Of a DNA stretch of 12,085 bases, positions 7,145 to 12,085 are shown piece after piece. Position 1 is the first letter of the stretch, and each line of letters starts with the position of its first letter. Location: the NCBI GenBank assembly GCA_028288875.1, contig JAQGHK010000084.1:1-12085 (forward strand), written 5' to 3'. Source of the stretch: Phycisphaerales bacterium (GTDB lineage: Bacteria > Planctomycetota > Phycisphaerae > Tepidisphaerales > Tepidisphaeraceae). The notes beneath the pieces are model-generated. The model ran no database searches. It had not been told where the DNA came from and saw nothing but the letters and a program-made list of their open reading frames with translations. Made by a program: the position numbers and the translations under genes.

Positions 7145-8230
7145 TTAGATAATCTCCAGCCCGTCCTTATCCGGCAGCGGCGGGAACGGCGCAGCGGGCA
7201 GCGTCTGGTACCAGAACGCCACCGAGCACAAGTCATCTTGCCGCGGCAAATAGCGATGGCCGCTGCGCCAGCCGAGCGCCTGCATCGTTACGCGGAGCTC
7301 CCGCTCGAAACGCACCGGGTCGGTCACGTGCCAGCGATACAGGCCGAACCGCTCCTGACTCTGGTACGCGCCGTCCGGCCGAATCACCTGCGGCATGCCG
7401 GCGTACGGCGTGGTGAATTCCTGGTACTGCTTGGTTTCCAGGTTCTCAAAGTTGTACGACCCGCAGAAATAATCTTCCGTGCCCGTGCCGCAAATCGTCG
7501 GGAACTCGCGATCGTCGTCCATGAAGAACTTGATCTCGCCTTCGCCCCACCAGCCGGTGTTATTTACGCCCCACCCCATCACCGTGCCGACGTACTGGCC
7601 TTGCCCGTGAACGCCATCGAGGATTGTGTACACCTCCTTGTAGGGAAGCGGATTGACCCGCCGGAATTGCGCGTGGAAATACGCTGCGTTTTCAGCGACG
7701 TCGTCCAGCGCGTAATTGATCTGGTAATAGAGCGTCATCTCCTTCAGATCGATATTCTCGATTGTCATCCGGCACCGCTTGCGGAAGGGCATTTCCCAGT
7801 AGCAGTTGAAGGCGCTGCCGGGATTCACGCAGACGGCCAGCGATGTGATCTGCGAGAAGCGCCGCACGCCTTCCCCGCCCCAGCCGGTGCCCCAGGGGCT
7901 GGCGAAGAAATCGCCGATCGGACACTCCACGCTCGGGTGCGGCTGGTCGTCCCAGTAGATGCGCAGGATGGTGAACCGCCACGTGCCGGTCGGCGTCATC
8001 CACATCTGCTGAATCACCCCGGGCCCTTCGATATTGGCGATCTCGCGTTCTTCGCCGGGCGCGATTTTGATCGACGGCGACACCTTCCATCCCCGCCCCA
8101 AGTCGCGGGCGCACTCGGCCCCCGTCCCTTCAGTCGCCATTCCACCTTGGCCGGGCGCACCAGTGAAGTTTTCAGGACTGATGGAACGAGATTTGGCCTT
8201 GGAAAGACGAGTGAGGGCGGTCAGGGACAT
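7145..8230 (-). CDS. DUF2961 / glycoside hydrolase family 172-like enzyme
   Basis: 361 residues. The ATG at 8230 has AAAAGGA about 5 nt upstream; there is no signal peptide. The whole length fits the DUF2961 family: N-terminal GAGPGVIQQMW-like segment (IEGPGVIQQMWMT, 67-79), a WDDQPHPSVECPIGDFF stretch (93-109), then the diagnostic GEGEIKFFMDDDREFPT (229-245) and GTGTEDYFCG (248-257). Characterised members of GH172 are retaining enzymes acting on alpha-D-fructofuranosides, difructose dianhydride and D-arabinofuranosides. Their two catalytic Glu lie in the EIKFF and GTEDYF regions; here Glu232 (or Glu230) and Glu252 are the candidates. The length is typical for a single-domain member. This is the first gene of the operon, divergent from the GH116 gene, so furanoside cleavage followed by oxidation of a released sugar is a reasonable but unproven reading. 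The exact substrate cannot be told. Confidence 0.92.
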   Translation of the reverse strand: MSLTALTRLSKAKSRSISPENFTGAPGQGGMATEGTGAECARDLGRGWKVSPSIKIAPGEEREIANIEGPGVIQQMWMTPTGTWRFTILRIYWDDQPHPSVECPIGDFFASPWGTGWGGEGVRRFSQITSLAVCVNPGSAFNCYWEMPFRKRCRMTIENIDLKEMTLYYQINYALDDVAENAAYFHAQFRRVNPLPYKEVYTILDGVHGQGQYVGTVMGWGVNNTGWWGEGEIKFFMDDDREFPTICGTGTEDYFCGSYNFENLETKQYQEFTTPYAGMPQVIRPDGAYQSQERFGLYRWHVTDPVRFERELRVTMQALGWRSGHRYLPRQDDLCSVAFWYQTLPAAPFPPLPDKDGLEII

Positions 8231-8266
8231 GCGATCCTTTTAAAAACTTGGCCGGCAGAGCGATTC

Positions 8267-8297
8267 GCACTAATGTAATATTGCTTTCAATAAGTGC
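8267..8297. repeat. Imperfect inverted repeat, candidate operator
   Basis: The arms GCACTAAT and ATAAGTGC match as a dyad in 7 of 8 positions around a centre at 8282. Nine of the outer 12 positions per arm are symmetric. The size and central placement suit a dimeric regulator (for example a LacI- or GntR-type protein) controlling both transcription units. No regulator gene is in the window, so this is inference. Confidence 0.4.
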
Positions 8298-8318
8298 AAT
8301 TACGATTTTTACGGCTTT

Positions 8319-8323
8319 GGAGG
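8319..8323 (+). promoter_or_regulatory. Shine-Dalgarno fixing the GH116 start
   Basis: GGAGG ends 5 nt before the ATG at 8329. It decides the start: the frame can be read back to a TTG at 8248, but that codon has no ribosome binding site and the extension overlaps the divergent promoter region. Confidence 0.7.
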
Positions 8324-8328
8324 ATTGC

Positions 8329-10848
8329 ATGCGAACGTTTTCAGGCCCGCAGCTTCAGCAGATTTCCATGCCCATGGGCGGGATCGGGGCCGGCTGCATC
8401 GGGCTCAGCGGGCATGGTGGGATTGTCGATATCGCGATCCGAAATCGCCCCGCCACCACCGCCCTCGCCGACGGCCACCATTTCACCGCCGCCGCGTTCG
8501 GGCTCATCCACGTTCACGGCAAAACGCCGGTGACCAAGCTTCTGGAAGGGCCATTGGCCCCCTTGACGCTCTATAACCAAGGCCTCAAAGCGCAGGGCTA
8601 TCGGCAGGGTGGTTTTGAAGGACTGCCGCGTTTCAAAAAGCCGGTCTTTCACGCGGCCTATCCGTTTGGCACGGTTGAACTGACGCATCCTGAGGTGCCG
8701 TTACGCGTGAGCGTGACGGGCTTCAATCCCTTCATCCCGCTGGACGATGTCAACTCCGGCCTGCCGTGCGGCATTCTGGAATACCGGTTCGAAAACACCT
8801 CGGACCGGCCCGTGAAGTTCGACTTCTCGTATCACCTGTCGCACTGGGCGGAAGGCCGCTCGGGGGCGAAAGCAACCCGCAACGAGCTCATCGACGACAT
8901 CGGCGTGTCATTCACAAACGCCGAAGCGGACGACGACACGACCTACGGCTCTGCCGCTTTAGCGGTGATCGGGCATACGCCGCGCGTGAAAGCGATGTGG
9001 GCGCGTGGCGGATGGTTCGACGCAATCTCCGCGCTCTGGCGTGAAGTATCGACCGGCGAGTTCACCCCCAACGCCGGCAGCGGCGATCGGCCGCTCGATG
9101 GTCGCAATGGCGGATCAGTAATGGTCCCGCTGACGCTGGCCGCCGGCGAAGTAGCCACGGTACCGGTCGTGATCGCCTGGCATTTTCCAAATGTCGGCTA
9201 TGTCGTCGGAGCACCAGAGCAGGAGCCGAGCCAGCGCGGCGGCGTCGACGGGCCTACGCGAAAATGGCGGCCGTTCTACGTCAAACATTGGGCCGACGCC
9301 GCGGCCGTGGCGCGGCACGTGCAATCCAACTACGCCAGCCTCCGCGATCGCACCCGGCAGTTCCGCGACGCGCTCGACCGATCGACCGTGCCGCCGGAAG
9401 TGATCGATGCCGTGGGCTCAAATCTGGCGATCCTGAAGTCGCCCACCGTGCTGCGGCAGGAGAGTGGCAACGTCTGGGCATGGGAAGGCTGCTTCGTCGA
9501 CACCGGCTGCTGCCCCGGCACCTGCACCCACGTCTGGAATTACGCCCAGGCGATGCCCCACCTGTTTCCGAATCTAGAGCGGACGCTGCGCGAGCAGGAA
9601 TTCGAGCGTTCCATGGACGAGCGCGGCCACGTGCAATTTCGCGCCGCTCTGCCCGACGGCCCGGCCCCGCACGACTATCACGCAGCGGCCGACGGACAGC
9701 TCGGCGGGATCCTCAAGCTCTTCCGCGACTGGCAAATCAGCGGCGATCGCGCCTGGCTTGCGCGCCTTTACCCGCTCGCCCGGCGTAGCCTTGAATATTG
9801 CATTCGCACCTGGGACCCCGACCGCCGCGGCACACTGGCCGAGCCGCATCACAATACCTATGACATCGAATTCTGGGGCCCGGACGGGATGTGCACGAGC
9901 ATTTACGTCGCGGCCCTTTCGGCCGCCACGCGGATGGCGACTGAGCTGGGCGACGGCGAGAACGCCGCCGAGTATGACCGCCTGTCCCGCGCGGCGGCGG
10001 CGACTTTCAACGACCTGCTGTTCAACGGCGAATACTTCATCCAACGCGTTCAATGGCGTGAGCTGCGCGACCAATCCTTCGCCGCATCCATCGCGTTACC
10101 GCCCAAGGAGGACCAGATCCTGCAGATCTGCCGCGAGGAGGGGCCGAAGTATCAATACGGCAATGGCTGCCTGAGTGACGGTGTCATCGGCGCCTGGATG
10201 GCCGGGCTATACGGCGTCGACACCGGCATGGATCGTGAGCGCATTCGCAGCCACTTGCGGTCGATCGTGCGGTACAACTTCCGTGACGATCTTTCCGACC
10301 ATGTGAACCTCCAGCGGCCCGGCTACGCGCTCGGCCACGAGCCCGGCCTGCTGCTGTGCACCTGGCCGGCGGGCGACAAGCCGACGCTGCCATTTGTCTA
10401 TAGCGATGAGGTGTGGACGGGCATTGAATATCAGGTCGCCGCGCACCTGATCAGCGAAGACCTAGTCGAGGAAGGGCTGTCGCTCGTTCGAGCCGTGCGG
10501 TCGCGATACGACGGCGTGGTGCGTAATCCGTTCAATGAGTACGAATGCGGCAGCTATTACGCCCGCGCGCTCGCCAGCTATGCGCTGCTGCCCGCCCTGA
10601 GCGGCTTCCGCTACGACCGCCCTACCGCGACCCTCCGCATCGCGCCCAAAATGCCGGCCAACTCGTTCACCAGTTTTTTCAGCACGGCGACCGGCTATGG
10701 AACGTTCACGCTGTCCGGCGATCGTTTATTGATCGATCTACTGGAAGGCGAGCTCGTCGTTGATCGCGTCGTTCTTTCAGACGACACCGTCCATCTCGTC
10801 GAGGCGTCGAACCGAGTTGTAACGCGTGCATCCCGCTGGGCGCTTTGA
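8329..10848 (+). CDS. Glycoside hydrolase family 116 (GBA2-type beta-glucosidase/beta-xylosidase-like)
   Basis: 839 residues from the ATG at 8329. The N-terminal beta-sandwich of GH116 begins at once: MPMGGIGAGCIGLSGHGG (14-31) and IRNRP (37-41). The (alpha/alpha)6 barrel domain runs from about 355 to 770, with WAWEGCFVDTGCCPGTC (383-399), THVWNYAQAMPHLFP (400-414), NTYDIEFWGPDG (509-520) and RNPFNEYECGSYYARA (732-747). Compared with GBA2 and bacterial GH116 enzymes, Glu386 in WEG is the likely nucleophile and Asp512 in NTYD the likely acid/base. Both are present, so the enzyme should be an active retaining beta-glycosidase, with glucosides, xylosides or N-acetylglucosaminides as known family substrates. 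Four Cys (388, 394, 395, 399) crowd next to the nucleophile. The chosen start gives no signal peptide, implying a cytoplasmic enzyme acting on imported oligosaccharides. It probably shares control with the divergent GH172-like operon. Confidence 0.95.
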   Translation: MRTFSGPQLQQISMPMGGIGAGCIGLSGHGGIVDIAIRNRPATTALADGHHFTAAAFGLIHVHGKTPVTKLLEGPLAPLTLYNQGLKAQGYRQGGFEGLPRFKKPVFHAAYPFGTVELTHPEVPLRVSVTGFNPFIPLDDVNSGLPCGILEYRFENTSDRPVKFDFSYHLSHWAEGRSGAKATRNELIDDIGVSFTNAEADDDTTYGSAALAVIGHTPRVKAMWARGGWFDAISALWREVSTGEFTPNAGSGDRPLDGRNGGSVMVPLTLAAGEVATVPVVIAWHFPNVGYVVGAPEQEPSQRGGVDGPTRKWRPFYVKHWADAAAVARHVQSNYASLRDRTRQFRDALDRSTVPPEVIDAVGSNLAILKSPTVLRQESGNVWAWEGCFVDTGCCPGTCTHVWNYAQAMPHLFPNLERTLREQEFERSMDERGHVQFRAALPDGPAPHDYHAAADGQLGGILKLFRDWQISGDRAWLARLYPLARRSLEYCIRTWDPDRRGTLAEPHHNTYDIEFWGPDGMCTSIYVAALSAATRMATELGDGENAAEYDRLSRAAAATFNDLLFNGEYFIQRVQWRELRDQSFAASIALPPKEDQILQICREEGPKYQYGNGCLSDGVIGAWMAGLYGVDTGMDRERIRSHLRSIVRYNFRDDLSDHVNLQRPGYALGHEPGLLLCTWPAGDKPTLPFVYSDEVWTGIEYQVAAHLISEDLVEEGLSLVRAVRSRYDGVVRNPFNEYECGSYYARALASYALLPALSGFRYDRPTATLRIAPKMPANSFTSFFSTATGYGTFTLSGDRLLIDLLEGELVVDRVVLSDDTVHLVEASNRVVTRASRWAL

Positions 10849-10974
10849 TAGTCTCCATCCGGACATTCTCCTAACATCCCGTCTCAACCGGAATTCGCTT
10901 AGCGGCAAATTTCAGCATACGCGATCGATCACACTACCTTTTACACATTATAAACCAGTTTAAAGAGAATTTAA

Positions 10975-11002
10975 TTGACTCTAATCGGCCGTGCGGTATT
11001 TT
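10975..11002 (+). promoter_or_regulatory. Candidate sigma-70-type promoter of the downstream PEP-CTERM gene
   Basis: TTGACT (10975-10980), a 16-bp spacer, then TATTTT (10997-11002), matching the consensus boxes in 5 and 4 of 6 positions, just downstream of an AT-rich stretch. A second TTGACA occurs at 11011-11016, but only a poor -10 (TTTGCT) follows it. Planctomycete promoters are not well fitted by this consensus, so this is tentative. Confidence 0.3.
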
Positions 11003-11020
11003 GTCGTGGGTTGACAGTAG

Positions 11021-11050
11021 GGAATCGAGACGGCTTTGCTGTTCGATTCC
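11021..11050 (+). repeat. Perfect 8-bp inverted repeat / leader stem-loop
   Basis: GGAATCGA (11021-11028) and TCGATTCC (11043-11050) are exact reverse complements separated by 14 nt. With a one-base bulge the stem can gain two more pairs (AC with GT). It ends 35 nt before the ATG at 11086 and has no T-run after it, so it is more likely a 5' UTR structure or a protein-binding dyad than a terminator. Confidence 0.6.
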
Positions 11051-11073
11051 ATGAGGTGGGACATATCAAATTG

Positions 11074-11079
11074 AAGGAG
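11074..11079 (+). promoter_or_regulatory. Shine-Dalgarno of the terminal PEP-CTERM gene
   Basis: AAGGAG with a 6-nt spacer to the ATG at 11086; strong and unambiguous, it fixes the start of the gene. Confidence 0.75.
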
Positions 11080-11085
11080 AGGGAC

Positions 11086-12085
11086 ATGCAACGAACGTCG
11101 AGTTTCAAATTTTTATCCGGTGCCGCAGCTGCGGTTTCATTGTGCGGCGCGGGTGCACACGCAGCGGTCACCATTGATGGGACGCGGTCTGGCGGCGACG
11201 GCTACACGCTCGCTTCCACGCAGGTCCTTGCGACCAGTTCGCTCAGCGACAGCAGCGGCGGGCCACAAGGTCCAGGGACAATGGCGACGGCGTCGTCCAC
11301 CGGCAGCTTCACGCAGCTCTCCAACGTCTACACGCAGATCGACACGGTCAACAACAAGTTGAACATGTTTATCGGCGGCAGCATGAACACCGCGGATGGC
11401 GGTGTTTCGCACTACTGGGTCGCATTGCAGACCAAGACCGGCGGCGTCGCCAATCTGTCCAACCAAGCCGTGATCAATGGCTCGGTGTACCAGGTGAATA
11501 ACCCCGGCAACACGAGTCTGGCGGTGACGCAAGCGAACGTCGGCGTCAGCAAGGTGAGCTTTGATACCGGCTTCCTGCCGACGGCCCTTTTTGCCGTCGA
11601 ACCGAACATCGGCGCGACAAACACCGGCACGCAGGCCTACACGGGCTTCACGGACCTGACCGGTGGCGGCGCGAGTGGCGCGCTCGGCAGCGTCGCCTAT
11701 AACGGCTCTCTGCAGAACATTCCGGTCGGCACGGGTGCGGTGGGCGACCCTGGCTTCGCCGCCGCCGCCACGGGAACGGAATTCTCGATCGATCTGACCG
11801 CGCTGGGCTACGTGTCCGGCTCGGGCGTGCCGATCCTGGCGACGATCTTCACCACCAACGGCGGGTCCGAAGGTCGCACGAATAACCAAGTGCTCGCGCC
11901 GTTCACCTACTTCGCCGGCGACACCAGCGGCGGCTTTGACTACACCTACGTCGATAACAACTCCGGCTCCAATGTCGGGGGCGCAACGGGCCGCCAGTTC
12001 TCTGGCAGCAACTACGTCGGCATCCAGTACTTTGCGGTCCCGGGCACCAGCGTTCCCGAACCGGCCAGCCTGGGATTGGCTGCGC
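11086..12085 (+). CDS. PEP-CTERM sorting-domain protein of unknown function (3' end outside window)
   Basis: 333 residues are visible from the ATG at 11086 and the frame stays open to the window end. Residues 1-26 form a signal peptide: R3 and K8, a hydrophobic stretch at about 9-22, and AHA|AV as cleavage site. The mature part is Gly/Ser/Thr/Asn-rich with aromatic residues in short beta-type segments (NKLNMFIGG, HYWVALQT, YVGIQYFAV), with no catalytic motif that I recognise. At 323-326 VPEP starts, followed by ASLGLAA, which is the beginning of a PEP-CTERM tail. Only the rest of the transmembrane helix and the Arg cluster should be missing, so the gene should end within about 50 bases of the window edge. 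Likely exported and exosortase-processed. It does not show the beta-strand-repeat pattern of the two proteins at the other end. Function unknown. Confidence 0.92.
   Translation, partial: MQRTSSFKFLSGAAAAVSLCGAGAHAAVTIDGTRSGGDGYTLASTQVLATSSLSDSSGGPQGPGTMATASSTGSFTQLSNVYTQIDTVNNKLNMFIGGSMNTADGGVSHYWVALQTKTGGVANLSNQAVINGSVYQVNNPGNTSLAVTQANVGVSKVSFDTGFLPTALFAVEPNIGATNTGTQAYTGFTDLTGGGASGALGSVAYNGSLQNIPVGTGAVGDPGFAAAATGTEFSIDLTALGYVSGSGVPILATIFTTNGGSEGRTNNQVLAPFTYFAGDTSGGFDYTYVDNNSGSNVGGATGRQFSGSNYVGIQYFAVPGTSVPEPASLGLAA

Larger units (their letters stand above)
8231..8328. promoter_or_regulatory. Divergent control region between GH172-like operon and GH116 gene
   Basis: 98 bp between two divergent start codons, more AT-rich than the flanking genes, so it must hold both promoters unless they lie inside the genes. 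It contains an imperfect dyad at 8267-8297 (GCACTAAT ... ATAAGTGC) placed almost centrally: 36 bp from one start and 31 bp from the other. Inside it is TATTG-CTTT-CAATA. I could not assign clear -35/-10 pairs on either strand. Confidence 0.6.
10849..11085. other. Intergenic region: AT-rich promoter zone and 5' leader
   Basis: 237 bp between the GH116 stop and the next PEP-CTERM gene on the same strand. Positions ~10937-10976 are strikingly AT-rich for this genome. A weak imperfect stem around 10892-10911 follows the GH116 stop but has no T-run, so a terminator is not called. A candidate promoter and a leader stem-loop are listed separately. Confidence 0.5.

Noticed and set aside
7238..8278. 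346-codon plus-strand frame
   Set aside because: Antisense to the DUF2961/GH172 gene, whose family motifs are unmistakable.
8248..8328. N-terminal extension of the GH116 frame from a TTG, giving a hydrophobic stretch like a signal anchor
   Set aside because: The TTG has no ribosome binding site, the extension runs through the divergent promoter and its dyad, and a perfect GGAGG precedes the ATG at 8329, where the GH116 domain begins.
10892..10911. Possible terminator after the GH116 gene
   Set aside because: The stem is only CGC/GCG with a bulged AATT extension and no T-run; too weak to call.
11137..11889. 250-codon minus-strand frame
   Set aside because: It lies opposite the PEP-CTERM gene, which has a strong ribosome binding site, a signal peptide and a VPEP motif.

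Overview
The window is a GC-rich bacterial chromosome segment holding eight protein-coding genes and no RNA genes, insertion sequences or CRISPR arrays that I can see. Three genes encode exported proteins: two carry PEP-CTERM surface-sorting tails, and two (one of them a PEP-CTERM protein) are Gly/Thr/Ala-rich and built of autotransporter-associated beta-strand repeats. Together with GH172 (DUF2961), GH116 and a GMC/gluconate-2-dehydrogenase-subunit-3 pair, this suggests a Planctomycetota genome (Phycisphaerae/Tepidisphaerales type). Verrucomicrobiota is the main alternative. This assignment is an inference from gene content.

Layout. Positions 1-1823 (minus) hold the first 607 codons of an exported beta-repeat protein. 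It reaches an SGNH/GDSL-hydrolase block I motif just as the window ends. Positions 2026-3321 (minus) hold a paralogous beta-repeat protein that ends in a PEP-CTERM tail. Positions 3498-8230 (minus) form a compact four-gene operon, read as GH172-like enzyme, gluconate 2-dehydrogenase subunit 3-like protein, GMC flavoprotein, then a GH42-like TIM-barrel protein. The last three are coupled or nearly so: a 4-bp ATGA overlap, then an 8-bp overlap. A GH116 gene (8329-10848, plus) diverges from the operon across a 98-bp spacer that contains an imperfect 31-bp dyad. From 11086 to the window end (plus) lies another PEP-CTERM protein, cut off inside its sorting tail.

How the genes may work together (inference). 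GH172 enzymes cleave furanosides and GH116 enzymes cleave beta-glucosides/xylosides. The GMC plus subunit 3 pair oxidises sugars or sugar acids through FAD and probably an Fe-S cluster. The GH42-like protein keeps the GH42 zinc cysteines, but the usual acid/base Glu position seems to be His. None of these five central proteins has an evident export signal, so the locus looks like an intracellular oligosaccharide hydrolysis and oxidation module. The flanking exported repeat and PEP-CTERM proteins are surface proteins whose link to the module is unproven.

No intergenic stretch exceeds about 240 bp. The long open frames on the opposite strand of the real genes are GC-driven shadows and are not annotated.
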